Shown piece after piece: positions 23,801-35,629 of a DNA stretch of 64,000 bases. The notes beneath the pieces are model-generated. The model was not told where the DNA came from, searched no databases, and worked only from the letters and a program-made list of their open reading frames with translations. Each line of letters starts with the position of its first letter. The first letter of the stretch is position 1. The DNA comes from Lichina pygmaea (taxonomy: Eukaryota > Ascomycota > Lichinomycetes > Lichinales > Lichinaceae). Both the position numbers and the translations under genes were made by a program. Location of the stretch: NCBI GenBank assembly GCA_963422465.1, contig OY730171.1:3596001-3660000 (forward strand), written 5' to 3'.

Positions 23801-24568
23801 GGGATCAAACTTAGCACGTCAATAGCATTCCTCGACGAGGGAAGATCTATACAGCAGCTGCCTGCGCACCTACTTACACGAACGACAACTGGACGTGGGC
23901 CGTTTCCGATCCTGACCAAGCTGATACGACTCTTTCGGGAAAGCATGACGACTTCACCGTCGCCTCCCATGCTCTCGTCCGCATGCAGATCCACCCCTCC
24001 CACCCAGTTGCAGTTCCGGACCGGAGTCGAGGCATAGGCCGGACTCAGCTCCGGCAACGAGTAGAAAGTGAGGACCCCGTTGCTCAGTATGCAAGCTTTG
24101 TTTGCCCGCGGAAGCAGTAGAATCTGCCGGACTCCGATCGGGTACAACTCCCTCGAGCTCGCAGCAGCTGCCTGAAGCTGCGTCCTCGACGCCAGCATGA
24201 AGTCCGGGCTGGATATGTCATCCCCTCCCTCTGCAGGCAGCAGAACGAAATGCAGCACTTGTCCCTGGGATGTCCCGATGTACAGATTGCCTTCTGCAGG
24301 GCAAAGCTTGTCAGCACTGTCTGCTCATTCGACGAGGAGCTGCAGCGTATACAGCGACGATACGATGGCTGGCGCTATGGAATTTCCACGTACCCCAGAG
24401 CTCCACGCAAGTGATCGAGCTGTCTTTATCATCGCCGCCCACTGCGAGCTGGACGTTGTCGAGAAGCGGTTGTAGAAAGTAGGGTCCTGTATGGTGCGAC
24501 CACTTGGTCTGACCATCGGCGTCGTCTATTCCCGTTTCACCATCGTCATCTTCTTTCTCGGTGCCCAT
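20482..24568 (-). CDS. VPS3: CORVET tethering subunit Vps3 (CNH / Vps39-like)
   Basis: Five exons: 24568-24394, 24293-about 23870, 23759-21527, 21453-20848 and 20679-20482, giving about 1211 aa. The N-terminal CNH-like beta-propeller shows LLDNVQLAVGG, GNLYIGTSQGQVLHFV, QILLLPRANKACIL, TFYSLPELSPAY and SYDLLDVDHQQKIPLFPISS. The middle and C-terminal parts show the Vps39/TRAP1 helical solenoid (GLLHALLEADK, VVAEYGTWLAQRNPTMGIQVFTDS, ELRFANDLVMFYLDSVLSVL, VLAVIPETWALDLM). Vps3 lets the CORVET complex bind Rab5/Vps21 at endosomes. The exon 2/3 join is unsure: phase needs donor AG|GTGCGC at 23869, while a stronger GTAAGT lies 8 bp upstream in the wrong phase. Intron 4 (20680-20847) holds a pure 28-base C tract. 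A nine-alanine run (GCC repeat, 21197-21226) sits in exon 4. Confidence 0.85.
20782..20809. repeat. Homopolymer C tract (28 bases) inside a VPS3 intron
   Basis: Pure C on the plus strand, so poly-G in the VPS3 pre-mRNA. It lies close to the donor side of the last intron and could form a G-quadruplex in the transcript (inference). Its length is likely unstable or uncertain in the assembly. Confidence 0.9.
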
Positions 24569-24831
24569 TGTAGCGAGTGGGATCCTAGGCGGACAGAGCG
24601 TCACGAGCGTGTATCTGGTGGAGGCGGGCCAGCGTATATTCGTACTGTAAGAGTTATGGTGTTCCCGCGAGCCCTCCCGCCTTACTGCGCCACCTCATCA
24701 CAACAACGGACACTTAAGGGCTGCGTTGACTTGTTCAGGAAACGGCCAGGTCTAGTCATGGGCTGAGAGATTCAGCTCCTGAAGGTCAGTCTCCAAATCC
24801 ATCCCGCAGACTAGTTGCCGTGGTCGGCGAC
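24569..24831. promoter_or_regulatory. Shared divergent promoter of VPS3 and the CASP gene
   Basis: Only 263 bp separate the two start codons, which face away from each other. Both products act in endomembrane traffic (CORVET at endosomes, CASP in Golgi retrograde traffic), so co-regulation is plausible. No factor sites were assigned. Confidence 0.55.
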
Positions 24832-27281
24832 ATGGAGGCGCATTTGGAGAAGCAAGCAGACGGTCAGCTAGAAGGAGCGCAACCGAAGGCAGAAGAGGCC
24901 GGCTCGAAGGCCGATGCGGATGCCAGCCATGAAGGTGGAGACAACCAGTTTCAAAGGGCAATTGCAGCATGGCGAAGTAAGTGTCTCGCCCTCCGTGATA
25001 CGCCCATGTGCATGGCTCACACCCGACCGACGCAGAGATCAGTCTTGGTACCTTGATGCCGGATCTAGACAAGGCGGCATCTGATATCGTGTCGTTCCAA
25101 CGCGACTCGGTCCTCCAACGGAAAGAACTTGCGCAGAAGACAAAAGACTTTAGGAAGCTGGAAGATGCGGCCAAATTGTCGGAGATCAAAGGGCTACTGA
25201 AAGGTGCGGTGTCGTGTTCCAGGGCGGATGAATGCCTTGCTGACGGCGACTGCACAGCGTACCAGGCCTTCATCGACATTCTCACGAATCAATCAAAGTC
25301 CACGAATGCAGCCTTCTTCCAGGTCTATTCTCCATTGTCAGAGGTCCCCGACCCGTATCCGCTGCTCGAAGCGTCGGTTGAAGCATTGGTCCTCTCGGAA
25401 GATACGCTGCCGAAGGTGACCGAGGAGAATCGTCATCTGCAGGGTACCGTCATCGGCCTGTCGGCGCAGCTTGACGATGCCGAGAAGAGGCTGGAGGAAG
25501 AGCGGGGCGCTCGAAGGGCCTCTGAAGAGGCGCAGGATGCGAAGATTCGATCCGTCGAGACGTCTTGGACCGCGGTGCTCGAGGAGAAGAAGGACAATTG
25601 GGAAAGCAAGGAGCGAAGTCTCGAAGAGAAGGTCGAGAACCAAGAGCGGCTGCTGAAGGAGTTGAAGGCGAACTACGAGGTGACGCAGCGGCTGGATCGG
25701 GCGGAGACGGACCAATATGACGACGCCAGGAGCGGTGCCTCGGCAGCCGAGCTTGAGCTTGTGACGGCGGACCTCGAACGAACGACGCTCCGGCTCGCAG
25801 AGATCGAGGCGAGGAACGAGCAGCTCCGGGTCGAGCTGGCCCACGCCGCCTCACGATCACAGAACGCTGCTGGGCCGACCGCGGTCGAGGACGACCCGAC
25901 GTTCCTGCGCATCCGGTCCGAGAACTCCTCGCTGCGTCGCAAGCTAGACGCCACGAAGATCGAGAAGACTTCCGAGGCGCGGGCCGTCGAAGCGAAGCTG
26001 CGATCTCTGGAGAGAGACGTCGCCCTGTTGAGGGACGATCGAGACGGCCTACGGCAGAAGATGGACAGATGGAGCGACTACGACGAGATCAAGAGGGAGC
26101 TCGACATGCTCAAGGTAGGCCCTGCAGCGCCTTCACCGGCCTCCCTTCGGGCGCAGACGAGGCCAGGCTGACACCGGGTTCACGGACAGTCGATCGAGTT
26201 TGCTACGGGAGACGATGACGAGCTCGAGGGTGGCGACGGGGAGGCAACGTCGGAGAACGCCGCCCCCGACGCGAACATCGTCAACGGCACGTCATCGAGG
26301 TCGAAGACCGATTCGCTCGAGCAGCTGCTGCTCGCGCGCAACAAGAAGCTCGGCGACGAGCTGACCGTCTTCAGAGTGTCTCACAACAGCCTTCGGGAGC
26401 AGCTTCAGACTCTGCGGGGGGAGCTGTCCGACACCACGGCCGCGCTCGACCGGTACCGCACGCTCTCGGCCAGCCTCGAGAACGACCTCGTCCGAGTCCA
26501 GCAGGAGGCCTCCAACGCGCTGCCGTCGTCGGCCCTGTCCGTCGCAGGCACGCACGTGTCGCGCCACCCTCAAGCGTCGGCGGCCGGAGGTCGGCGGTTC
26601 CGGACGTCGCCGACGTCGTCCATCATCTCCGGCTTCGATCCGGTCGGCGGACGGCAGCCGTCCCCGGCATACCCGGGCCGGGACGGCGAAGGGGCCGGTG
26701 GCGGATCGAGCATCCTTCCGATGGTGACGGCGCAGCGAGATCGGTTCCGGCAGCGCAACGCACAGCTCGAGCAGGAGCTGTCCCAGACCTACAACAGCGT
26801 GACGTCCCTGCGACAGGAGATCGCGTCGCTCCAGAAGGACAACCTGGCCCTGTACGAGAAGACTCGATACGCGTCGTCCTTCAACCGGGGGCCGGGCGCG
26901 GCCGGGGCGACGACGTCGTCGTCGGGCTACCACGGAGCCGGCGAGACGAACCCGTCGACGGTGCACGCGTCCTCGTCGGCGGCCTCGCCGGCCGTCCCGG
27001 ACGAGCGATACCGGTCCGCGTACGAAGCCAGCATCTCCCCGTTCGCGGCCTTCCGGGCGCGCGAGTCGGTACGGGCCTACAAGCGGATGAGCATGCCCGA
27101 GCGCCTCGTCTTCTCGGTGTCGCGGATCGTGCTCGCGACGCGGGTCGGTCGCGTCGTCTTTGCGGCCTACTGCCTCGGCCTACACCTCTTCATCGTGCTG
27201 CTCCTCTACCGCGTCGGTACGGCCGAAGTCGAGAAGCATACGAACAGGCTGGGCGAGACGGCGCTAGGACCACGGCGATAG
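24832..27281 (+). CDS. Golgi coiled-coil membrane protein CASP
   Basis: Four exons (24832-24976, 25036-25203, 25258-26114, 26190-27281), introns 54-75 bp, 753 aa. The N-terminus carries the CASP signature: AIAAW, then ISLGTLMPDLDKAASDIVSF, then QRKELAQKTKDFRKL and YQAFIDILTNQSKS. A long coiled coil fills about residues 100-600. The C-terminal CASP_C region ends in a single membrane anchor (VVFAAYCLGLHLFIVLLLYRVG) about 20 residues from the end. CASP is a type II Golgi tethering protein (COY1 in yeast, splice form of CUX1 in animals). The glycine/serine-rich linker before the anchor is less conserved. ATG 24832 opens the first conserved block. Confidence 0.92.
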
Positions 27282-27501
27282 ATGGCCGACCAGGCTCCCT
27301 TCAAAGAGGAGGAACGCCGAGCGACAGCTCTGCTCGTACAGAGTAAGGCTCGCTCGATGCACTCGGACGTGGCCACCTGCTACTGTGCGGCACGTACAGT
27401 ACCGCTCCGCGACGACACCCGCGACGACACCGCGACGACACGTCATGCCTCTGGGCGGCGCTTACACCGTACGACGATGGCCTAGCATCTCTGGGCGGCT
27501 C

Positions 27502-27701
27502 NNNNNNNNNNNNNNNNNNNNNNNNNNNNNNNNNNNNNNNNNNNNNNNNNNNNNNNNNNNNNNNNNNNNNNNNNNNNNNNNNNNNNNNNNNNNNNNNNNN
27601 NNNNNNNNNNNNNNNNNNNNNNNNNNNNNNNNNNNNNNNNNNNNNNNNNNNNNNNNNNNNNNNNNNNNNNNNNNNNNNNNNNNNNNNNNNNNNNNNNNNN
27701 N
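27502..27701. other. Assembly gap (200 N)
   Basis: Exactly 200 N, the usual size for a gap of unknown length in scaffolding. Flanking sequence on the two sides need not be adjacent in the genome. Confidence 0.99.
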
Positions 27702-28142
27702 TTTCGAAGCTAAGAGAATCCATAAAAAATAGCCTGGAGTACTGGACCTCCGTGAAAGATGATAATATTGTTGATGTCGAGGAGAGGTGTGGCAAGATTC
27801 TCGTTGAGCTAATCATTATTTTGCTCCATACGAGTACAGTACATACGTACGTACGCATTTCTTACTGCATCTGTCGTTCCACCCGTCGTCTCCACAAACG
27901 TACGTATGTACAGTACTGTGCCGTACATACGTACGTAACGTACGTATGTACGTATTACGGCTCCGCGCTTCACACCCTCCCCTCCTCCCCTAATTGGCCC
28001 GGCTCGATCTTCTTGGATTACGTATCCAGATACGATCTGCATAGACACGGTAAATAGCCGCCGTGCTTAGCTGTTCATTGGTCGCCTTAAGCGTCGTCAG
28101 AACCACTAATTACCTAACCTAGAACACGCTTAATTAGTTACA

Positions 28143-28482
28143 GTGAGGTCGGTGCAGTTGGACACGCGGCAAGAAAAAGACGCTAGGGACTCGGCGAATC
28201 CAGCCTACAGCACGGAGTACTATAGGCACAGATTGACGAGGGCGAGACTACGTCCGTACGTATTACTACTACGTACGTACTGGACACAACTCCGAGAGGG
28301 CTCCTCTACTAGGATCTACAGGAGAGCTGAAGAAGAAATCTAGACCGAGTCGATAGAGCTTCATCTGACCCCTAGACCTAGCGACACTCCCACCATCGTT
28401 CCGGTCAGGAAGAGAAAGGCCTCATATTTACTCGTAGGCAGCGAGACGGATTCGGAAGAACGTTCCTCCGGCAGCGATTAGT
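28143..28482 (+). pseudogene. Relic coding fragment of unknown origin
   Basis: The translation in one frame looks protein-like over about 110 codons. It is basic (EYYRHRLTRARLRPYVLLL), then ends in a low-complexity tail (PTIVPVRKRKASYLLVG, then SETDSEERSSGSD). The frame is interrupted and has no recognised start. It may be the decayed C-terminus of a mobile-element protein or of a lost gene. No family is recognised. Confidence 0.3.
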
Positions 28483-30128
28483 CATCCAGCCGACCCTGGC
28501 TACGGCATGACTAAGCTTTGACGCTCTGGCGTCCGTGGAGATGGGGTTGGGTTGGGTCACGTGACGTTATCTGCGGAGACGCACGTGATATGTAGCCATC
28601 TTCTCCCAAGATGGTAATCCCATCTGCAAGCTGATATACCTGAATATAGCTTGGATCTCGACGCATCGATAACCGACTGCAGCCACAGTGCAGTAGCCGA
28701 AACAGACGACGACGGCCGGCCAGCGACTTGGATGCGCACGAAGAGGAGGACGATGACCGTGATGATGATGATCTCGGCTGTTGCAACGTGGCTCTCCAAG
28801 AGCCGGCGGTGAGACTGGCAGAACCTCGGTAGGTAGTAGCACTGTCTACTACGTACCGTAGACTGCCGCGTTGTTCTGCTGTACGGGAAAGTCTGACGAG
28901 ACCTTGCTTGCTGCATCGACGTGTTTCTGTTGGTGCTGGTTGGGAATAAGAGCGTTCGACGACGATCCTTGCCATGTTGCATGGCTCCAGTCGATCTTTA
29001 TGCTGCAGCACGTAATACGGCAGCTTCGCTTCGTACCATCTCGCACTCTGTCGTCCGTCGTCTGTCTCATCCTACCTGCGTCAGGGCGCTTACGCTCGTT
29101 CTTGTGTTCCTGAACGGTCTGCGGGGCCTGGCTTGGCATCGGTGGAGGAGTGTTCGCGCTCGTCCGTTGTCGTCGTTGTACGTATTGCCGTCGGTCTTTT
29201 GAGCGTGCCGAGGTTCAGCCGTACGTATTACCGGTAGCCGTTCCCCGCTACGTATAGGTACGACAGGCGACGACATCCCAACGTCGTCGAGGTTGCACGA
29301 AGTTGGAATAGCTACCGCATCCGAGCAGGATCTGGTTGATCCGACGCGAAGCCATTGTCTGCCGCCTTCCCCGCACGATGGTCGGAAATACGGCTCCCTC
29401 CCTCACCTGCTCTCGAGGCCGGCAAGTCGACATGGGGCCGGCTGCCAAGACGGCTATGGCGCTACGAGGTGAAGCTCTCCCGAGTCGTCGTAGCGCGGCT
29501 CTGTCCTTGACAGCACTCTACTCAAATCTTATTCCTGGAAATTACGTATGGTACTAAGGTACGTGCCCGTTAAGCGCCGTGCTCGACCTCGACCTTGGCC
29601 GACTCGGGCTTCTGCTTCTACTTTTAGGGACGAGCCGAGTCCTTGATCGCGTCGCTCCCGCCCGACCCCCCCAAAGAGATCCTAGCGGTTTCACACGCGC
29701 CGCAGCCAATGAGCGGCGTCTACGGCCGCAGACGGCCTACGGGACCCCGGCACGCCCGGCAGAGCCTATGGAGACCCGATATTAGTGTCCGTCGAGTGGG
29801 TTGACGTCCGGTAGCCGGCGCATGTGCGGCCTGTCTCGGAATAGCAATCTTCGCTCGAGGCCTCGAGGTCTCGAGAAGGAGCTGTCGAGATGTCGAGGCT
29901 GCCTGGCGACGTTGATATAAAGACATCCAACCTCGACCACGATGGATTGCCGTTCCATCACCATCTTGCGCCGCTCCAGACCGATCACCTCTCCATCATC
30001 ACTCCGACCACCGATTCCGTTTCAGGTTCGCGTCGAGCCAGCCTCCAACAGCTAGAAGCTGTCGACGCTCCAGTGCCTCCTCATCGCTCACCACATCTCC
30101 CTCGAGTATCCACTTCGCTCGTCCGAAG

Positions 30129-31014
30129 ATGCGGTCGTACGCCTGGATATTGCTGGCGACATCCGCCATCGTCGCCGCGCAGCCGGCATTCGACCCCAGA
30201 TCTTGTCCCTGGCAGACCCTGAGGTACTTTGAATCGCTCGGGAAGCGGTTCGCGAGGATTCGGGGTAGCAGGCGGATGCCGGCTTGCAATCCGGCCGACA
30301 TCAAGCTTCCAGTTGGTGCGTACCTCTCCTCTCCCTCTCTCACTCTCCCTCCACAAGAGTCGTACGCTGACGTTGTCGACTTGCAGCTCCCACTCCGTTG
30401 CCCGAGCCCGAGGGGGATCTGCTGGTGTCGCACGTGAGCCTCGGTCGCGGCACGCAAAACTACACGTGCGCCGACGACGCCGAGACGACCAAGCCCGTGG
30501 CCATCGGAGCCCTCGCGAGTCTCTACAACGTGACGTGCATGGCGGCGACGGCGCCCGACAGCATCGCGTTGCTGCCGGCATCGGCGCTCGAGCAGGACTC
30601 GGCCGAAGAGCGTCCGCTCCGGCTGTCGTCGGCGGGCAAGCATTTCTTCGTCGGCTCCACGCCGCGCTTCAACGTCGGCAGCGAGAGGGACCCTTTCGGC
30701 TCGATCGAATGCAAGAAGGATGCTAGCTCGCCCGCACCGGCCGGCGCTCCCAGTGGCCAACACGGCCAAGGCGACGGCGCCGTTGCCTGGCTCAAGCTAT
30801 CCGACAACGGCGTCAGCGACGGCTTCCAGGAGGTCTACCGGATCCATACCGCTGGCGGAAAGCCGCCGTCGACGTGCGCCGGCATGCCCCCGTCGTTCGA
30901 GGTTCAATACGCCGCTCTGTAAGTTCCTTCTCCACAGGCCCGCTGCTCGACTGGATCTGAATCTTGGGAGCTGACTGGATGCGATCACGTGCTAGATACT
31001 ACTTCCTCAACTGA
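30129..31014 (+). CDS. Secreted DUF3455 family protein
   Basis: Three exons (30129-30315, 30387-30918, 30996-31014), 245 aa. The last exon codes only the final residues (L)YYFLN and stop. A signal peptide is clear (MRSYAWILLATSAIVAAQPA, cleavage near residue 18). The DUF3455 signature follows: LPEPEGDLLVSHVSLGRGTQ, then NYTC, later SLYNVTC, VGSTPRFN, DNGVSDGFQEVYRI and FEVQYAALYYF. Members are small secreted fungal proteins of unknown biochemical role, often listed among plant-associated secretomes. Four to six cysteines would allow disulphides. The CT-rich first intron ends TTGCAG. Confidence 0.88.
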
Positions 31015-32543
31015 CATCTCCGGCGACGGAACCCGTACAGGTCCCTCGCCTGCAGTAACGGCTTGACGCTTCCTCTTCTTCATCCACTCCTTGGGCTGTG
31101 CCTCCCATACGGTGCCTTGGCCTCGATACTTATTCCCACCATCCACGACTCTGGTCGCTTCGCTCTCAACCTCACGGTCCCTGCAGCCATCGCACACCGA
31201 ACAAAAAAGAGAGCAGATCGACCTGGAGTTGATGGGGGGGGTTCCACGTCTTTCCGGCATTATAATCGGCGTTTCGTTGGTCCGGGCCGGTCCTTGTCGG
31301 CTCGGCCGTGCTTTGGGTGTCGGCGGCCACGTCTTTTTTTTTTTTTTTTTTCAACGTCCTTCCCTCGCTTGTTTCGGACGATCTAGCCATTCGCTTGCGT
31401 CATCTTCCTTCTCCTCGGCGCTACCATCTCCTTGTCATCACCATCGCCATCGTCATCGCCATCACAGCTCCGAAGGTGACAGTTCTTTGACTTTCATCTC
31501 CATCTCCTTCCCCTCAACGGTGTTCCTGTCGATAGATGCATTATACCTTCTCGCGCTCCCTCAACAATGTTAAAATACGAACTTTTACTCCTTCGAAGCC
31601 TCGGTGCAACGGTCCTCCTCTTCGTCGTTGTGGCCATCCAATCTTATACTGGTCCTTGAATTTCCCTCATCCTCCTAAAATCTCTATCCAGCCATTCAAC
31701 CTCTTCGGGACGTTGGACGGACGTACGTACGTACTGTAACTCGCACACTCCCAAGCTACGCTTTCTTCGCAGCATACTGTAAGGGTGCAGGACGTTCCCT
31801 CGTCTTTCATTCTCTTCGCTCTTTTGCATTCGTTCTACGTATCCGCTCTCTTGTAATCATTTCATTCTTCCCACCTACAGTACGTAACGTACATACGTAC
31901 AAGCTCGAAAAATCCTTTTTCATCTTTCATCTTGGTTCTTTTTACGTCATCTTACCGGTAGTTCTTTGCTGTCGAGATGGACCCCCGGCCGCGCGCGCAC
32001 ACGAGAGCTGAAGACGGACACGTAGGCACGTAGGGTAGTTTGGTGCTTTTCAGAAAGACTTTTGTAAAGAATTTTGTTCGTTGTGGGCCGAGACGGTTGG
32101 AGAACGCGAGTATGGTAGGGAAGTACGGTACGTTACCACGGTTACGTACGTTACGTACGTATCTAGGGAGGCACGGGAGGTACAGTACGTATGGAGGGAA
32201 AGTGTCCGCGGACGGAAGTATTCACGGAGGTATTCACGGAAGTAATCCACCGAAGTATCCACGCAAATACTGTATGTAAACACCTGTTGGCCTCTCGGGT
32301 CAGTCACGGGAAGAGCACGGGCCGTCTCTATTCCGGTGTCGATGGGTGCGAACTTGTCACGGCGCTGCTCTAGTGTCGATGGCTGCTACCGTACAGTACT
32401 CATCACACGAGCGTTGTACGTACGAGAGCGAGTGGTAGCAAAGATCCTTCTGGGTATTGTAGTAGCTACCGATCGATCACGGATGAGCTATATCGTCGAG
32501 TAGTCGGGGCCCCCCAAGTCTTTCCCCCCCCCCCCCCCCCCCA
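31015..32543. other. Intergenic region, CT-rich and palindrome-rich
   Basis: No gene seen. Long CT-rich stretches (31340-31500, 31520-31680) look like fungal promoter or 5' leader sequence, but no following start on the plus strand gives a convincing protein. GTAC palindromes cluster at 31722-31735, 31882-31900 and 32125-32190. A 19-base C tract (32524-32542) abuts the stop of the next gene. Confidence 0.45.
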
Positions 32544-34361
32544 TCAGGGATCGTCGGACAGGTCCTCGACCACGAAGGCCATAGCGTCGTCGTAGCCTCC
32601 CAAGAGCCGGGTGCAGCCTCTGGCGATGCCGTTCAGATCCGTCTCGACGTCGGCGATGCCGGCGAGGACCGCCCTCACGTTGTCGCGGATGAGCTGGACA
32701 TCCTGCGTCGCTCGATCGAGGTAGGTCAGGGCGTCGGGCTGGGCCAGTCGGCCCTGGCTGACCGCGTCGCGTTCGTCGCCGGCCGGCACGTCCTTTGCCG
32801 AGAGCCGGTTGACCCGCGTCTCCAGCTGGGAGCAGGCGTTCAGGGAGAGTTCGAGAACGCCGGAGAGCGCCGAGAGCTTGGTGACCACGAGCGGAATCTC
32901 CGTGCTGCAAGACTTGCCGACCATCTCGTCGTGTTGCGCGAGGACCGAGGAGAGCACTTCGTGCGTCGTGAGGAAGGACCGCAGCAGCATGTATCGTTGC
33001 GCCGCCTTGAAGAGGTGTAGCTCCTCGAGCTCGCGGAGAGGCTCGAGCAGTGTCCCCAGGAGGCCGCTCTCGACCTCGGCCACTTGCGAGCGCATGCAGT
33101 CTATCATCGCCTCTCGAGTCATGCTTCGGCGCCGTCGCGAGAGCTGCGTTCCTGGCTCGCGCGTCCGAGCGCCGTCAGCTGGGCCGGCTTCCTGGGTTCC
33201 TTCGTCGACATGCTCGGCGCCGGGTCGAGCCAGCCGCTCCGCCAGTGCGGGCTTGTACGTGCGCTCCCAGGTCTCCTGGAGTCTCTCTTGGACCCAGACC
33301 CTGGCCACGGCCGAATCTGACAGTACCTCCGGCTCGTTCGCCGCGGATGGCCGGCTCTCGTTGTGGGTTGCGATGCGCTCAAGCTCCCGCATCAGACGGC
33401 CGACGTCCAAGTTCGTCCCCTCCATAGCCTCTCCTGGCGCCCCGACGCTCTCGGTTTCTCTTTCCGTTCGCCTGCCCGCCAGTCGCCTGACGGCCACCAT
33501 GTCATTGATTGTCCTGCGCAGCGGCGTTTCCGCAACAGGTTGGCCCGTATCGCGACGAGACTGGCCAGGGGCCGCGGATTCCGTTCGCGCCGGTTCTTGG
33601 TCCACGTCGGTGTTCCGACGGTTGCGGATCTCACTACCCCGAGTGCCAGCGGCTTCTGTTGATCCGGCCGTCGACTGATATACCGCCGGGCGCACGCGCT
33701 CCGTTTCTTCGCCGCCGCTCGGAGTCCGCGGCGTGAGGTAAGAATCGATGATGCGACCGACCAGATCGCTATCAGCACTGCGGCTGGCCTGGGACGGAGA
33801 GCGCATATCCGGGGACGCGCTGGAAACGTCGAGGCCGATGACGATCGACTCGAGAGAAGGCGGTCTGTTCTTGGTGCCGGCCATGTTCTCGACGTCGTGC
33901 AGGGTTGTCGTGGGTGGAAAGTGCGCCGCCACTCTATGTCCGGTGTAGTTATTGTTGTTGTCGTTGTTGCCGGGGAAGGAGAGTCTCAAGAATCTCCTCC
34001 ATGGCTGCGAGTCCCACCACGGAGCGGTATCGACGATATCACGACGTCTAGCCGGCACAGGCACAGGCGCAGACACGTGCTCGGCGCCTTTGGTCCGCTC
34101 ATGCGCGTCTTCTCCGTCGTCGCTCGAAGGCGGCGGGCTGGCCAGGAGCAGAGAATCATCCGGTCCTACATCGGAATCATCCGTCCGGGCTTGCCACTCC
34201 CACCGGCTGCGACTGTCGTTCCATCTGAGTGACGCACGTCTTTCACCTGCGCGTCCGCGGCCGTCTTGGCCGTCGTTCTCGTCTCTCGAGTGAGGCGCGC
34301 TTGCGAGGAGAAAGGCATCTTCGAGGTCTATATCCTCATCGACGTCGTAGTAGCCTGCCAT
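32544..34361 (-). CDS. Hypothetical coiled-coil protein, 605 aa
   Basis: Single open frame of 605 codons from ATG 34361 (MAGYYDVDEDIDLEDAFLLA); an in-frame upstream ATG-equivalent would add 18 residues. The first 380 residues are acidic and low-complexity, with two similar acidic-leucine motifs (EDAFLLASAP and DDSLLLASPP) and an Asn run. The last 230 are helical and well-behaved (LHLFKAAQRYMLLRSFLT, then LSALSGVLELSLNACSQLET, and ETDLNGIARGCTRLLGGYDD). No family is recognised. The repeated acidic-leucine motif may be a short binding site. The smooth codon use and length argue for a real gene. Confidence 0.65.
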   Translation of the reverse strand: MAGYYDVDEDIDLEDAFLLASAPHSRDENDGQDGRGRAGERRASLRWNDSRSRWEWQARTDDSDVGPDDSLLLASPPPSSDDGEDAHERTKGAEHVSAPVPVPARRRDIVDTAPWWDSQPWRRFLRLSFPGNNDNNNNYTGHRVAAHFPPTTTLHDVENMAGTKNRPPSLESIVIGLDVSSASPDMRSPSQASRSADSDLVGRIIDSYLTPRTPSGGEETERVRPAVYQSTAGSTEAAGTRGSEIRNRRNTDVDQEPARTESAAPGQSRRDTGQPVAETPLRRTINDMVAVRRLAGRRTERETESVGAPGEAMEGTNLDVGRLMRELERIATHNESRPSAANEPEVLSDSAVARVWVQERLQETWERTYKPALAERLARPGAEHVDEGTQEAGPADGARTREPGTQLSRRRRSMTREAMIDCMRSQVAEVESGLLGTLLEPLRELEELHLFKAAQRYMLLRSFLTTHEVLSSVLAQHDEMVGKSCSTEIPLVVTKLSALSGVLELSLNACSQLETRVNRLSAKDVPAGDERDAVSQGRLAQPDALTYLDRATQDVQLIRDNVRAVLAGIADVETDLNGIARGCTRLLGGYDDAMAFVVEDLSDDP

Positions 34362-34879
34362 TTCGGCCACCTCAACATGCTTGGCTATGAGGAGATGCCC
34401 TGAGGGGGATGACACTAAAGCGTTCCGAGTCCGCTGTCTGCACGGGCGGAGATATGGTGCTCAGCTGGTTGATGTGATCGGTGGTGATTGACGTGTGAAA
34501 CGGGCAGTGGGCCAACTTCACGATGTCAGCTATGAGGGCACATGGTGTAGGGGACGCCGTTGCACGCAAAGGTGTCCATGGCCATTCAATGGGCGTAAAC
34601 CTCGCAGGCCTCTCTCGGCGAGTGAATGAGAACATGCGAGCCATCTCTCAAGCCAGGGCAACGATGCCCTGTCTCCATTCATTCTTTGGGCAGAACGTAG
34701 ACAGATTCAAATCAGAGCATTACATTCAAGTTCATCGAGGGGCTGCGCGCAACAACGAGCACGAGAAGAGAAAGGAATACTGCAAGATATCGGCTTGCAA
34801 TCAGAACCTGACGAAGCGCAACGGACGCACAAGGATACATGATATGTAGCTCGCAGAGCAGAGTAGGACAGAATAAAAT

Positions 34880-35262
34880 GACAACTCTTGACTTTGTAGA
34901 GCAAAGGCCCAGCAAGGCGTATGCGACGAGACATCGTTGGAGAACAGCGTTCTTGCAGCAGTTGTAGATCTTCGACCGGACCTCGACTCCTTGAGGACCT
35001 CCAGTAGCTGCGCAACGCAGAGCAAGGCATGCAAAGAGAGAAAGTGCTGGCTTGTAGCAGCCAAAGCCAAGAAGAGCGCATATGATGAGAAAATTCTTGG
35101 AGGGCTGGGTGCTAGCAATAGCTGGGGGCCTTGAATCGAGGAGCATGGCTCGGGTCGAGACCTGGGGGCCAGGGATCTGTGTAGCTTTGCAACGCGGAGC
35201 AAGGCATACAAAAGAGAGACTGTTGGCTTTTAGCAGCCAAGAACAAGAAGAGTGTATGTCAT
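34880..35262. repeat. Diverged direct repeat, unit about 177 bp
   Basis: Blocks containing GCAACGC(A/G)GAGCAAGGCAT, then AGAGAG, then TAGCAGCCAA, then AAGAAGAG lie at about 35012 and again at about 35189. A weaker first copy starts near 34890. Both strands are largely open over this stretch, as expected for duplicated GC-neutral sequence, but no family is recognised. Confidence 0.7.
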
Positions 35263-35629
35263 GGGAGTCCTTGAAGATGAGTGGTTTGGGGCATGACTGC
35301 CTGCCAGCCTTCTGATCAAGAGATTTAACTCGAGTTGAAACCTAGAGTCCAATCACATGTCTCAGTTAACAGTTTTTTGAAGTCCACAGTGCGTAGAAGA
35401 AGGAGAAGGGTTCACATGTCAGATCTACCAACCGGTCTCATCCACAAATGGGAGCATGTAGTGACTGGGTACTCCGAGTTCAAGATGCCGGTCGTTCAGA
35501 TGAAAACGAAGATACGGCACTCAAGACCTGATGCTTGAGGCTCAACGGCCTTCGGGCCAATTTTAGAGGGTCTGCCATGGGGAATAATGGTGAAAGAAAA
35601 GTTTGGCTGATATAATTGCTAGCTAGCCT

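Larger units (their letters stand above)
27282..30128. other. Intergenic region with assembly gap
   Basis: Holds the N gap, dense TACGTA repeats (27838-27955, 28253-28282), and a possible relic reading frame at about 28143-28482. The DUF3455 promoter lies at the right end. No intact gene is supported; the gap may hide sequence of unknown length. Confidence 0.5.
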
